Positions 36,547 to 49,813 are shown, counted from the first letter of the stretch. The stretch is 64,000 nucleotides of DNA from Raffaelea ambrosiae (GCA_002778195.1 PCDI01000012.1:715801-779800); one strand, 5' to 3'. The notes: a model not told the origin generated them from the sequence alone. Numbers and translations are program-made.

Positions 36547-39500
36547 GGCGTCGGTCTCGTTCGAAACCCAGGCGTGGGGCTTCAGTTGCGATCTGATCAG
36601 TTCTGGTTTGGCTGTTTGCCCTGTCGGGTTGGTTGTTTGTTAGTCTCATGGCATAGAGGAGCCATATACGTTACGAGTCCTGCAAACCATCAACCGACCC
36701 CCAAATATGGACCGCACTGTACAGACATCATTCACATAACATGCAGCTCATGTGAACGCGACACAAAAAGAAGCATAGCCCAAAGAACAGACTCACGGAT
36801 ACAGGAGCATCCGGATCGCGATGTCACGAGGAGCAGATCAAAAGTACCGGCCAGACACTGTGTCGTTTCAGAATAGGCCGCGTTGAAAGAAGCCCGCCTG
36901 GGATCCGAGTGGAACTCTGAAGAAGACAAGTCACAGGGGAGGAGTGGCTGTGGTGGCCCAAGGAGACGAGCGAAGGGGGGGTGTGCAGTCCGAAACGAGG
37001 CTGGAGCCTCGACGAATGACTCTGGCAATTGCTGGAGAACAGTCTGGCAACAAAGACGATGCCGTGAAAATGAGGCAGCGTGTAAGAGAAGACAGAGAGG
37101 GTGTCGGGACGCGAGTAGATGAAATTTTGTCAGGGGAAAGCGCGCCTGAGAGGCAAATAAGGGCAGACGAGGAAAAAGAAAACCCAGGAGGAGGCTGAGC
37201 AAAACCGAGACTGCTGGCTGGCGAAAGCGGCGGTTCTGCGCGCTTGCGTACACGGTCTATTGGAGGTCGTGAAGCCAATCGCCCAGGAGACGGCGTTTTC
37301 CCGACGGGAATAGCGTGAAGACGATGGACGAAGGACAGTCGGGGGTCCAAAGTTGAGGGAAAAATGCCCTCATGGCGTGGGCAGCCTTGGGATGGATGCC
37401 TTGCCAAAAATGAGGCGGACTAGCGCTTTGGGGCAAATATGCGTTCAAACGTAAGGAGGGGCTTGCGAACCGGCGCCGCGCAGCTTGTGCGATTATGATT
37501 AGTCAGTGCGTCCGTTCGCAAATGGCAAGCGTCTGACGACACTCGTTGGAAACGGACACATCACGTACTTGGAAAACACAGCACGCCCGCGATATGGTTA
37601 AAATTAAATTGCAGATCTGACCGAAACCCCAAACGAAAGCACACGTAACCTCAGGGAAAGCAAACAAAAGAGAGCACCTGGGGGAAAAGGCGATGCCAGA
37701 ACTGGCCTACGCAATAGCGAACGAACCGCAGGTTGCCTCCATGCTGACGTGGTATGAACTGATTGTCGCACACATGAAGGCGTCTGCCATGGCGTCCAGA
37801 GTTTGGCAAGTTTTTTTTTTTCATTTTTTTTTCAACAGGTCTGGTTCAACAGGTCTGGTCCGGCTCCGGCTCCTCGCTGGCTACATCTTGGTTGAGAAGG
37901 CGTCCACGTCGCATTGCTCCCATCTAGAAAGACGGCAAGGCTTGATTGGAGCTGCTCAGGGTGCACTGCATGTATGCATGTATGCATGACATATGCATGT
38001 AGGCCGAAGTGCAAACGACGGCTTACAAGGTTATGACTGTAAGAAAGTGCGGTCCAGCGGTTAGTTGTCCTACAAACGGTGGTTGTCAGAAGCGACTCGG
38101 CTTTTTGGGACTTTCTCGGCCCGCTCCCGAACCAGACTACCGCTCCAACAACCTATACGGGATCCAAGTGTCCGCCCTCTAACTGCCCGTATGTTTCTCA
38201 TTTTGGTCTGAACAATCAGACGTTCACATAGGCGGGTGGATAAGTGAACGATTACACAAGAAAGCCCGCGAACGAACTCAGACAACCTTTTTTTAATGCA
38301 ACGTTGACTTATCTCAAAATAGTAACGAAGCAGTTGTACATTGATTGGAAGCCAGACTGCAAGTCAAGCAATCCGATTATAGAATTGTCCAAAGAAAAAA
38401 ACCCACACCCCATCATCTCGGTGGGTTTCCACGCCAGCCGTCGGGGAATACTCCGGCTGCAACGATATCCGAGTCTCAGTCGAGGAACAAACGAGCCAAC
38501 AAACGAGTCAGTGGCACGTCAGATTCCTTACGTCCGTCAACTAACCGGCCTGGCTCACCCACACCCTCTGATCTTCAGGGTACCAGTGCCAGTCAGCTTT
38601 GTTGCTCCGCATGTGTGCCGTCACATTTGTGATATTGTAGTAGGCACGAAGCCTGCAGCGTGGCTGAAAATTGTGTCGCCCTTCTGGTTGGTGTCGAGTC
38701 CAGACTCTGCCTGTGGTGTGGATGGTGTGGAGGATTTGGCAAGCAAACCGTATTACATGCCATTTGCCATTGATTGAGCGAGAGCAGAAGAGAGGCAAAA
38801 ATAAATCATGCCATTCATCAGAGCGATCATGCTGTATCACCAGCCAAGTGTCCATGTTTGGCGTTGTATCCGATCCACGGCTACACCTCTGATGTTGGTC
38901 GTATTTTCATCGGCCTGCCCGGTTGGGTTCTGCGGATACTTGCATGATTACCTGCCCCCAATTCCATGCCCCGCTGAATGGTTCTGGATTGGTGGCCTGC
39001 TTTCACTGTCGGCGTGTTATTACTCTTTTTCCATATCTCCCCAGGCGAGCAGAAGTCGATCTAGATATGCCCAAGATCGGTTCCGGGCGATCTGTCATTG
39101 CTGGGGACATGTTACAGACAGGATGAAACCAAACGTGAATCTAAACGACTTTTGCATATCTTCACGCTTATGTTGCATATGTGCGTGTCTTCATCCATGA
39201 TTCTACATGTATATTTACCGAACTCTCTACGAATCTAGAATAGAAGTTTGCTAACGATAGTCTTCGAACCTCCTATCATTTGGCACGAATCCTGGTACCC
39301 ATACCTTCAGCATACGAACCCTGTCTCTCAGGCCACCTTTACATGCCAACACAAACCTCAACCGGGTCGTAAGATGACGGGGTGGAAACGAGAAAAAGCA
39401 ATAGTCCCTAGCCCTATTCGTCTAATTCGGTCACATTATTGCTTCTCTGATGCATCCCAAGTGCCACATGCATATGCACTTCACCACCTGGCTGCTGCCT

Positions 39501-40877
39501 TCCAGCCATGTCATGAATCATTGCGCGTACACCCACCCAACGGGTGTATAGCCTCCAGCTCCACCACCCCTTTGCATCTTTAGTAACCTGTTTTTATCCC
39601 TGTGTCGATATGATTCGTAGGCCGGCCACCTAAATATTCTCCAGAGACGCCATCCGGATCACTCCCCGTCCACATCGCTAATTAAAGAGGCGTATTTTAT
39701 TTTATTTTATTTTTTTTTGGAATTCCTTTGCTGTCCTGAGCCAAGCCTGGATTGCATCCCAAAAATCGACCTTCTTTCTATCCGTGCTGTTCATTGTGAA
39801 TACACGGCACCCACCACCCTTCCGGGCCGAGTGATTCCACTGGGTCTTTGTGTAACCTCTTTTCAACCGGGCGTTTGAACAATCAATCCCACTTCAATCT
39901 ACCGAGCACCTGTCGGTACGAAACTTCATCGCTTTGACACAGGCAACTACCTCAGAATAGAGAAAGTTGCGGTTTTAAAAACAACAGCATTCCATACTCT
40001 CAATCACTTTGGTCTCCTTACACATATGCAATTGCCATGGCAGTTGTGTTGTGTATCCCCTCATTGCACTTCTTGACAGACTGCCGTCCGGTCGACAGAG
40101 GTGGGGTGGTGGAAGGACAAGGATCAGGGCAGTGCCCCCAAAAAAGAGCCAGAAGAAGGCGAGGCTATCAGTACCAAGACGAGTGGTATGAGATCTGACA
40201 CATCATATTTTGCCTGCCAACAGATGTCCATTTGGTCACTTGGTGAATGTCGAAGAGGTGTGCTCACCGCGTCTCCTGCTGAGGCCGTTCAACATGCCCT
40301 TATCCCTTCTTTACAGTACACTAGAGCTTTTTCATGTACACTAGTTATCTCATAAAATTCGGAATCTGGGATAGCTAGAGAAAATCCCTGCTGCGGTTCC
40401 AGTAGGTGCGAGCTGATGAAGGACATGCAAACAGCAGGTTTGTGGGTCACGTTTTTGCGCCTCCTTTGTTAGAGTAAACACAAACAACATACCTTCCCAT
40501 TCTGTCTTGATGCAGATGATCAGTATCCTGCTCTTGGTCTTATGGGAATGAGCGCAAGATATAAAAAAAAACCAGCAAGCGAAGATGGCAAGGATTGTAA
40601 AAACTGACAACAAACTACATACACCAGACTACAGAAAGACGGCTACACCTATTCTCTATTCAACGTCTCTTCATCTACTCCCGTGCCCCCAAGGCTGCGC
40701 GTTCTTCATTCCCCAGATACAGCGAAGCATTGTCCCAACACATGCACACAAACACTACTCACTACACTGACAAATTTTGTCACCCTCAAAATTATCTCCT
40801 CTCGAATCAATTCAGCACTACGGCCTTGAAACGCAAAATAGCCAAGGTGGATCAGCAGTCAAGTCATATGAACTACC
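36547..40877. other. 4.3 kb without a supportable gene
   Basis: The first kilobase is the promoter region of the six-exon C2H2 gene. From about 38.2 kb onward the DNA looks more AT-rich than the rest of the window. Frames such as 38244-38777 (+) and 38808-39200 (+) show no domain, no conserved pattern and no plausible splice extensions. A GCATGTAT repeat lies at 37967-38001. Confidence 0.45.
37967..38001. repeat. Short alternating repeat built from ATGCATGT
   Basis: Three to four ATGCAT palindromes, 8 to 12 bases apart. It is self-complementary and may form a small hairpin or cruciform. Confidence 0.8.
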
Positions 40878-41273
40878 ATGTGTGAATACGAAGAGTTTGT
40901 CTTTACCTGCAATTGCTCCAAAACGCGGCTTAAGTCGTATTGCCACTTGGCCCGCAACGATCCCAACCACCAATGTTTCGGTATCAAGCGTCTGGTCAAC
41001 GTTTGGGACCAAGGCACAGAATGCGATGCCTGTTCCCGAAAACGTTTGTATCAGAATTCCTCCATGTCCATGAAAGCAGCTGGTTCCATGTGCTCTGAAA
41101 ATCATTACAACCAGTGGCAGGCCTCGCAACAGCAGATGCAGGCCGCGCCCCAGTATGACTACGGGTTTGGCGTATCCCAATCCGGTAAGACAAATACATC
41201 CTAATAGATCTACTGTTCAGTATTGATCCCACACTAACAAGATTGAGATCATACTTCAGGTGCTACGAACTGA
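40878..41273 (+). CDS. Small Cys/His-containing protein of unknown function
   Basis: Proposed exons 40878-41184 and 41260-41273 (intron GTAAGA...TTCAG, 75 nt, with an ACTAAC branch-like site about 24 nt before the acceptor) give 106 aa ending SQSGATN. Without splicing the frame gives 108 aa ending SGKTNTS, so the protein hardly changes. The N-terminal part carries the ordered residues: MCEYEEFVFTC, a CHLARNDPNHQC block, then VWDQGTECDACSRK. Spacing of Cys and His suggests a small metal-binding fold. The C-terminal third is Gln/Ser/Tyr-rich. There is no signal peptide or membrane segment. The pattern (xEF.FxCxC..RLKSYCHxARNDPNHxC) looks like small fungal proteins of unknown function that I recall only vaguely; I cannot name the family. 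The non-random Cys pattern and the good intron argue that it is real. Confidence 0.65.
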
Positions 41274-42231
41274 TTATTGTTTTGGGAAACCTGTGCAGAG
41301 AAAGGAGGTCTTTTGGCAACAACCCTGTATTTATTTAGGAATCACTGTGCTTGAATCATAAATACCTTCCTTCTATGGTGCGGCTAGGCTTTGCATATTT
41401 TATATACAGCTGTGTTCCAATTTTACTTCGCGAATTCAAGATTGATGGAAACGATCTCAAAAAACGAGGCTCAATGCCTGCCATAACTGAAGCCCTATGG
41501 ATATTGTGTGACTATTCCACAAAAAGCAATGCTAGCAGCACCATGATAGCCTCAGGTGTCACTGGTTTCGTTCGGAGCCGCCCATATTAAATAATTTGCG
41601 CTTTTATCGCTATATTCCTGTGGGATATAGCTATAAACCAAATGCATGTCGTACATATGTTTCAAACCTGGCCGCAGGAACCTCTTTGATAGCAATGTGT
41701 GATGCAGCTGTCAAATCCACATCTGTGGAACGAAACGAAACAAATGAGTTCCCTCTAATGGTGGTGGCCTGTGGCTTCGGTGGAAAATTCTGAGAAATAT
41801 CAACTATGAAAGTCGTAGGACAGCAATCCCGCCCGACATTTTACGGCTAGAAACTCGACAGGTCGCGTTGTAGGTTTTGTTTCGTCGTCTCGTGTGAAAC
41901 TGCGACCTCGGCTCCTGCTGTCAAGTTATCCAGTTTCTTCTGTAGTATCATTTCTTTATTAATTGCGATTGCTGTTCCCCCAATAGTGATGAATGATCGT
42001 TATGCCATATTGGGCTACTCGTGATTGAATTATGATTAAAGGTACGCATCGCCGGCACAGTGTAACTTACGTCGCTTTCTTCCCAGCTCGTAACAGTTCA
42101 AATCACTTTCTTTCACTCCAACCTGAAACGACTTTCTCTATGCTGCAACCTAGGCATAATGACAAATAACAGAAATAGAAACAGGAAAACACGCCATCAT
42201 CAACAGATGATGGCTAGCGACACTATCAAGA
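41274..42231. other. AT-rich intergenic region, no gene seen
   Basis: 3' flanks of two convergent genes (small Cys/His protein on +, Dap1-like on -). Short frames at 41351-41590 and 41596-41793 lack any domain. Confidence 0.5.
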
Positions 42232-43016
42232 TCACTCTGTGTTGGTGGCGCCGACGACCTTGCCGACAACATTGTACCGCTTGGAGAAGAATGTGATCCA
42301 GTCGGCCAGGACGCCTTTCTCCTTATCATCGAGGTCCTGCCATTCTGGCCGGACGTCCTCTGGCTTGGTTGACGACTTGGCTAGCGCCCGTGATGCGTCG
42401 TGCCCTGCAAAGACTGCAAAAACGGTGGAAGAAAAAGGAAAGGGGAGTGTCAATAGCGAAGCAAACATCGTATTTATTCAAAACACATGGGAGGGGGGAG
42501 CAAAATGCCATGGCGCCCAGCACACCGAACACGACCGGTAAGGGGGCGCAGGGGGAGGGACGTGTTTGCAATATGGGGAAAGAGGAAAAAGAGACCCGTA
42601 CCATGGTAAGAGCCGCCAGGCTGGTAAGACTTATTTCCTGTGACGTCGTAGACCTTGCCCTAAGATGAGAGAAGAAGCGGAGCAATGTTTAGTCTAAACG
42701 ATCTAGACCAGGCATTCCGATCACTTTCAGACGACCTCAGAACTGGGGGGGAAGGATGATGCGGATGGGATTTCAGCTCTCACTTTGATGGCAACGTAGC
42801 ACTTCCCTCCGTTTTCGCCTGTGGTTTGTACGGTCGGTTAGCCCCGGCGTGCGAATTTCCGGAGGTCATGATTCATAGATTCGGATCGAGGACAGGGAAG
42901 GGCTGGGGACAAAGAAACGACCTACCTATGGCCTTGGACAGCTCATCAACGCCGATGGGCTCGTCCTTTGGGGGGTTCAGCTGCACAGGAACCTTGGGCT
43001 CAAATTTGCCGGCCAT
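42232..43016 (-). CDS. DAP1: Dap1/MAPR-type cytochrome b5-like haem-binding protein
   Basis: Four exons: 43016-42926, 42818-42784, 42659-42602, 42413-42232; introns 107, 124 and 188 nt. They join to 121 aa. Sequence: MAGKFEPKVPVQLNPPKDEP start, then GKCYVAIKGKVYDVTGNKSY, PGGSYHVFAGHDASRAL, WQDLDDKEKGVLADW, FFSKRYNVVGKV. This is the cytochrome b5-like haem/steroid-binding domain of the membrane-associated progesterone receptor component family, in the short fungal form without an N-terminal membrane helix. Yeast Dap1 binds haem and supports cytochrome P450 enzymes of ergosterol synthesis (Erg11) and damage resistance; the same role is inferred here. Length equals the usual fungal Dap1. The gene is divergently arranged with the TPR gene at 43684, with 667 bases between the starts. 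Confidence 0.92.
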
Positions 43017-43683
43017 CGTGTCTGGGAATACGGGAGCTGGGTTGTGGGATGCAAACGCGTCGTTGGCTGTTTCGCAACTCGTGAGCTTCAAGAGAACTGG
43101 CTGTCCCTTGGGAGATATATGTGAGCAAATACCGACCTCGGCCTTGGGAATGCGAACCCCGCTATGCAGATGAAGCAACCGGATCTAGAGAAGGCGATAT
43201 ATGGATAGGGTTGTGACAAAGGAAAATAGGAGACAAGGTGGTGGAGAGTATGGCGTTTGATCTACGTAATATGGTTGGGTTGGAATTCAATGGCTTGGTG
43301 AATGTGGTGTGGGCAGTCTGTACGGGTAAGTGTGTAGCTCAGGTGGATGGCCTGGGGAAAGCAGTAGCGACCTGGGGTGGAGGTGGAGTGGCCTGCAGAG
43401 CGAATGAGAAGCTCAGCAAAAGACTGCGTAAGAATAGAGGGGTCGTCAAGGCGTCCTCCGTACTGCGCACGACTTTACGTTTTGGCCTGAGGCAGCAAGA
43501 GCAGACAACCGTTAGACCCTGAGCCGAGCTCGGCCAGTAGTTGGCAAGGAACGGGAAGGAGCTCCCTTCGGTGTCCACTTTTTTCCGTTCCTTATTTTGG
43601 CTATCATGAACAAGCTCTGTCCAAGAACCTCTCGCCAAACATCCAATCTTTGGGACCGGCATGCAGGGTTGGTTGTAACGACC
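43017..43683. promoter_or_regulatory. Shared divergent promoter region of the Dap1-like and TPR genes
   Basis: The 667 bases between the two start codons must hold both promoters. On the minus strand an ATATATC sequence near 43196-43202 lies about 180 bases before the Dap1-like ATG and could be a weak TATA element. No other site is clear. Confidence 0.5.
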
Positions 43684-45600
43684 ATGTCCAAAGTACTCAC
43701 AGCGTCGCAGATGTGTCTGCACGCACGGCTCCCGCCGCCCCTGCTGCTGCGGGCGACAGCGACAGTGCAATTGCCAGGCCGCCGTCCTGCCTTGGCGTTG
43801 CAGCTGCAAGTTCGCCTGATCCACGGCAGCCCGGCTCAACCACGCCGACGCGATGCGACGACACCACGGAGGCCTTGGGCGGCAGCGGCCATTCGAATTC
43901 AAATTACGCAGGCCCGCTGGCAGTATACGCCACCGCCCTCGCGAGGCCGACGGCCGCCTCCGCCGCCACAGCTATCATTTTTGGGCTTCATTAAACAACT
44001 GTTCGGCGGTGGCTTTCGGAGCCTTGCCACACCATTCCAGGGGAAGGTGCTGCGGGAAAGCTACAAAGACAGCCCCATCGAGGTTTCTCTTGCGCTAATT
44101 GTGTGAGTGTCTCCTTTTGGTTTGATTTGAAGAGGTGGAGGGGGAGGGGTACAAGGAGGGGGGGGCCGTTTGATCGCGCGAGGATGATATGCAGGAGCAT
44201 CTATTGCTGACACGAGCATTTGGTGCGGGGTCTTGCAGGCTAGTCGTCCTTGCTGGCATCCTTGCATACATTGCGTACATCTACTTCGCCTACTTCTACT
44301 CCCGGCAGTTTACTCGCTACCCACCGCCTGTTGCGAAATACATGCGCCGTGCCTTGTACTATAGTAACTACCAGCCGGACCCGAAGCGTGCTCTCCAAAA
44401 TTACCGCAAGGCGCTCGAGCAGTGCGTGGCTCTGGGCCTGGACCCGTTATCCGAAGATGTCCTGGGTATCCGCATCCACCTAGCCGGCTGGCTGGAACAG
44501 ATACAGAACTATGACGCAGCAATCAAGGTCCTCGAGCTAGTTCTCACTGACTGCAAAGAATGGGTCGAGAAGATGGAGCAGAGTGCCAAAGACGGCACCG
44601 CCAAAGACGATGGAACCATGTCTGCCCGTCTGCCGCCGCGGAAGAAGACCAAAGAGGAGGAAGCGATGGGCGATGTTGACGAAACGGAAACACTTTGGGG
44701 TCGGCGATCCAGGCTTCTCCAAAAGGCCATCGGCGCCAGTGTCAAGCTGGGCGCGCTGTATGCAGACGAGCATGTTCTCAAGTCCGACCTGGCTCACGAA
44801 CGGCTGGTCTGGGCGGTGGAAACGGCCCTAGGCGAGTTCCGACGGCGTTCAGCAGACGGCGTCAAACCTGGCGAGGGCCCATGGATGACCCCCAAGGAGA
44901 TGGGTGGTGCATTGGAGTGTAAGTGGCTGCCCTACTGCATGGGAAACCTGGAATTCCCATTTCAATGACGTGGAATTTTCGCTCTAAGGTCCCCGTTCTA
45001 ACGTCTCTTCTCTATGCAGCACTGGCCAACAGCTACGAATCACAATCAAACTTTCAGCTGGCCCTCCCCCTCTTTTTCCAGGCTCTGCGTCTGTGTGAGG
45101 ACCCGTGCCATACTGCTGTAATCAGTGCGTCTTCACTACCACAACCCTCCTCTTACACCAATTTCTTTGCATACATCGAATGGCATAGAGACGGCGTGTA
45201 CTAATGATGAAACCAAACAGTGAACAATCTGGCTATCTCATTCGCGCAGCACCCAGTGCAGCCGCCTTATGGCACGCTTGTTGGTCCTTTGGTCGAGAAA
45301 CCTGGCGACACGGTGCCAACGCAAGAAGAGGCACGCACTATATTCCTGGAGACCGCAAAGCGTTGGGCCACCAATGCGAACCGTCATGCCAGAGACACCA
45401 AAGACGATGCTCGTACGCCAGAGTGCGATATGGCCTGTGCCGTGTCACTCTGCAACCTGGGAGACATTGCTGCCTCGATGGGCGACTTTGCCGAAGCGCG
45501 TCGACGATTCCAACAAGCACGTAAGACGAGCGAGACGTTGGACTTTGCCGCAGGTATACAACAAGCCGAAGCCGGACTGAAGAGGCTACCTTCCCTATAA
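43684..45600 (+). CDS. Mitochondrial TPR-repeat protein resembling Mgr3 (i-AAA protease adaptor)
   Basis: Four exons: 43684-44102, 44239-44918, 45020-45124, 45221-45600. They join to 527 aa. Introns are 136, 101 and 96 nt, the last with a TACTAAT branch site. An in-frame ATG at 43597 is an alternative start. The N terminus is rich in Arg, Ala, Leu and Pro with no acidic residues for over 50 positions, a typical mitochondrial presequence, ending near RLIHGSPAQPRRR. One transmembrane helix follows (VSLALIVLVVLAGILAYIAY, split by intron 1), then TPR-like helices: YMRRALYYSN..PKRALQNYRKALEQ, LAGWLEQIQNYDAAIKVLEL, SLANSYESQSNFQLALPLFFQAL, CNLGDIAASMGDFAEARRRFQQA. This layout (presequence, single helix, TPR domain) matches fungal Mgr3, the inner-membrane protein that with Mgr1 passes substrates to the Yme1 i-AAA protease. 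The Mgr3 assignment is by architecture and recall. Confidence 0.8.
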
Positions 45601-48529
45601 AGAACAACCCAGTAATGGACTGTTCCGGATCTGCTGGAGCCATGTGAGCTCAGGAACCCCAGGAAGCCCCAAGGGACCCTCGGTTAGTTTCCAGTCTCAT
45701 CCTCTTTTGGATTGGACACATGGCACCGATTGATATGGAGCTCGGGAAGGCTGGACTTCAACATCGTTGGCGCATGTATTCAAGGGATGGGGGTGTATGG
45801 AAAGTTCCATGTTTGTGGCTAGGTGCCGCATATTTAGGCACCAAGGGCGTACTTTTTTTTTGGCTGGCCACCAGACCACATACTCCATGTGAAAAGTGCT
45901 GTACGATAATGGTCATCTGGCATTGGGAAGAATCTTAAACACCCCCCTCACTGCGGACCGTTACCGGCCCACGATGCCCTGTCCTAAGGAGGGGGTGTGC
46001 ATCTCGGGATGTCGCCAATAGGGGGCGGTTCGAAGTGTGTGGAAACGCGTCATATCTCACAAGGGAGTCCTGTTTCCAGCCGGCTGGGATTCACTAAGTA
46101 AAGGATGGTGGGCTTGTGCGTGCACTTCCTTGCCCGTCTCTACTCTGTCGTCGACACTTTTGCCCTCGTGGCCTGTCGCCTTCCCAGACGTGCCGAGTTT
46201 ACGGTCTACCGGAAGAGAGCTATGACTCTATCGTGGGTCCAGTCTTCCTTCTTTTGCTTCCTTCGACTACGGGCTTCCATGCATGGGAAGTCAGACTTTA
46301 GAGCGCATGCAGCCCTTGCAAGCCGGCTGCCAGCAGGGGTGGAAGGGAATGGTGGGTGTGTTTGCCTTCGTTTAGATGAGGCTTAGTCCCTGGCACAGGG
46401 CAAGAAGAAGAAGATAGATGATAGGTTGATCGGCGACTCCGGCGAACCGAAACGGCGAACGGTTGTCGAGGGGGAGAAGGCAGGACAGGGCGTGTCGCGA
46501 GAAAGCAGTAGACAATGGGCAGCATAGCACATGGGCTTGTTCGGGAGGTGTCCTTAGAAAAGAAAACTTGCCAAAACTTGCAAAAATATGTCAAAAGTTG
46601 CCCAATTGAGGCAAAGCAGATGGAGCCTACGTACACACTTATCCCAGAGAACCCGAGAGAACCCTGAATATCTGGCCGAGAAATCTACGAAATTGACGAA
46701 AGGTTCTGCGGTTTGACATCACCGGACAGGAAATACGGAGTCGAACAAGGGGCAAATGCAGCCTGACGTTGTGGCTGGGGACTGCCAAAAGTCTAGCGAG
46801 ACACTCTCAAAGGCCGGAACGTCGGAAAGCGTGGATCGGCCTAATTTCTTGTATTGGGAAAGTTTTTTTTTTTCTTCTTTTGGCGCGGAGATCCAGGCAA
46901 TTGGCTATGACGTAGGAGCGTGTAGAGGTGCATAGGCAACTGCGGTGTGGTTCGACCTAGACTGCAGAGACTGATGCTCTACACACACACACACCTATCA
47001 TTCTTTTCTGTGCGCAAGCAAACCCCGAAGCCTCCTGGGATTCTTCGGAGCTGCGGGATTGGCGACGACGAATCATTTTCCACCCGACTCATGACCATCC
47101 AAAGCGGATTGTACGGGAGAATAATGGAAGCAGACGAAAAGAAAGAACGGAAGCCAAAAAGAAAAGAAAAGCTTCATGTGGGGTCGAACGGCGAAAGAAA
47201 AAGAAAAAAAAAAAATCCGATCTGTGCTTTTTTTTAATCCATCCTTTCGAGAGGTCCTACTTCCTTTCTTGTCCTCCGTTTTGGCCCAAACGAGAGAAGG
47301 AGCAAAAAGCACGAGAAAATTAATTGTTAGGCACACCGCTGCTGGGCCTATGCCGTATTGGTGGGTGGAAACAGGCGGGCGGGTCAGGAAAAAAAAAAGA
47401 CCATTCGCTTCTCTTTTTGGGCATGCCGTTCGCTATCACCCTATGTCCCATCGCCTCGTACATACCCGCAGTACGACTGTTTTGTGATTTAAATGATTTG
47501 TTTGTGTTTTATTCTGTCGTGTTTACTTTATTCCTAGGTGCTGATCGAATTACTAATGACACGTGGGATGTCCCAGCTCATGCACGCCAGGGTCGTAGTG
47601 TCTCGAACACAACACACAGACGACGCCCGTGACTACGGTGTAATATCTCACATGCAACGCTCACACCGCACACTCTGCACGGCGGCATACCCAATTGGGC
47701 CGTGTCGTCTTTGAATGTCGGAGAAGACAAAATACGGCGATCGACAAAACATAGGGAAAAGGCAGTGTGAGGGACATGTCGTAAGGGAGCAACATGATAG
47801 ACGCATGGTTTGGCAAGAAAATGGCATCATGGAAGCAGGCCAAGAGACAGCAAGCAAAGGAGGGGGGAGGGGGGAGGGGGGAGAGAGAGATTGTTACTGT
47901 AGGTCGGAAACAGGACAGGGCACTTGCCAGGTCGTTTCCAAGATGTTGCTGTGCGCGTAGTCTGTTATGTGAAACCCCTCCCCCCCGAGAATACAACAAG
48001 TGCTGTGATGCGCCATACCAATACACGATCTAGACCGAGAGTCGTGGTTGTGTAGATATCGACACCCGCAAAAAGGCCTGGACCTTGACGACCAGGCTGT
48101 GTGAAGTGAAAGAAGACAAGGCATCGGTACTGGCTATTTCGCCTGCGAGTATACCCCGCTAATAAGCGGCATGCGCCCCCCCCCCAAAAAGTACCCGCAT
48201 CGTTCCTTTGTCCTAACTGCGTCCCCCTTACCTTTTTCTGCCCATTCTTTTTGTGGTGCGTCTTTGTTCTTGGAGTCTGTTGGCAGCCCTGCTGAGCTTA
48301 AGGCTGGAACTGCAGGAAGTGGGGATCTAGGGTCTAGAAGCTGGGGGCTTTTCAAGGAAAGAGCGAGAAAAACGGCCATGTGAAGAACCCCCCCCCNATT
48401 TACTCTGACGACAATATTTACTATTTTGCATTCCTAGTTACTTGCTTCCTTGGCCTGGATTGTTCCCATAATCTTTGTCTGTAACCTCATGGCGAGTTTG
48501 TGGCGCCTTTGTGGCGCGCCCTTGTGGAT

Positions 48530-48551
48530 GGGGGGGGGGGGGGGGGGGGGG
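48530..48551. repeat. G22 homopolymer
   Basis: An uninterrupted run of 22 G, directly after three GTGGCG(C)-type units (about 48490-48525). Confidence 0.9.
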
Positions 48552-49786
48552 TAGACTAATAATAGTTGGTCTGCTTGGTAGGCATCAATTTGTGTGGTAC
48601 TCATTTTGCATGTTGGTCCGTGGCGATTCCCCGGAAGCATCGATGAGGGAATGATGCAGGTTCTGGCTGTTGGGGAAGAGATCCTTTTTTTCCCTTCCCC
48701 GGTCTCGTCTTTCTTGTGTGATTAGCCTCATTTGGCAATATTACGCAGAAGCTGAAACTGTTCACCATCAGGTGTCCATCATGAAATCCATATCGACGTG
48801 GGTGAACATGGGGAGGGGGCGTAAGTGAGGCGGGCGGGCATGCATTTCCTTCTCTGCTGAAGAACAGTATGTAAGGGTATACGAGTAGCCATAAACACGA
48901 ACGGGGTCTACGTGTTGCGTACTATGTGTGATCCCGACTATATGCATAGACTTTCATCGGCCCATCCGTCCAGGATGAGGCAAAGCACTGAACGCCGAGA
49001 TGTTGCTCTCCACGAAGATGATCCAATCTTTTCCAGGCCTAGGTTTTCCCGATAAAACTCCGCGGGACGATCATCTCGAAGCTTCTTTTTTTCTCCTCCT
49101 TCTCTTTGACCACACCGTTTCCCCAAGCCTATTTTCCCCTATCCTTCCTGGATGGAACCGTGATATCGCGCGGCCGGAGAAGGGTGGTCAAGATCGGCAT
49201 GGATCTTTTGCGGGTGTGTATCTTGGCGGCTCGTCGTTGCCGATGGCGGCCGCATACATCGGCCAAGAATGGGTGCATCGTGTTCACGGTGCTGGTGGCA
49301 AGGCCATGCGAGCCGGCGCCCCTGTTGACATCGACCAGGGGGTGAGAACATCCAGGAACAAAACCCCGTCGAAACAATGTGAATGCCCGCAAGCATAGCC
49401 AGAATAGACATACACGCGGCTGTCGGGATAGAAACAGGAATGCGACAGCCTTGCCACGCGTTAGAGACGTCATCTTGCGTCGTTTTTCCCCGAAAGGAGG
49501 GTTCCTTCTCTTTTTTTTTTTTTACGTTGGTGATGGCTATGACGTGGCTCGGGAGAATGGCAATGTTCTACAAATAGGATAGGGCCTCGAATTGGCTCCT
49601 TATGGAACCTTTCTACCAGGCCGATGCTAATGCTGATTATTTTCTTTTCCCTTCCTGGCCTTTTTGGGGGGGCTACCCTTGCCGACGCTCACCGTGCCGG
49701 CCATGCGGGCTTGGTTGCGCAATGTGTATGCGGTGAAGGCGTGGGAGCGTGAGAGTGAGATTCTTCATTTCAGGATGGATGGGGCT

Positions 49787-49813
49787 GGGGGGGGGGGGGG
49801 GGGGGGGGGGGGG
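49787..49813. repeat. G27 homopolymer
   Basis: An uninterrupted run of 27 G, the longest in the window. The length is probably approximate because such runs assemble poorly. Confidence 0.85.

Noticed and set aside
37967..38001. Short regularly spaced repeats considered as a CRISPR-like array
   Set aside because: Units are far too short, there are no spacers, and the genome is fungal.
49000..49398. 132-codon + strand frame
   Set aside because: No domain, no supporting context, Phe/Leu runs from T tracts.
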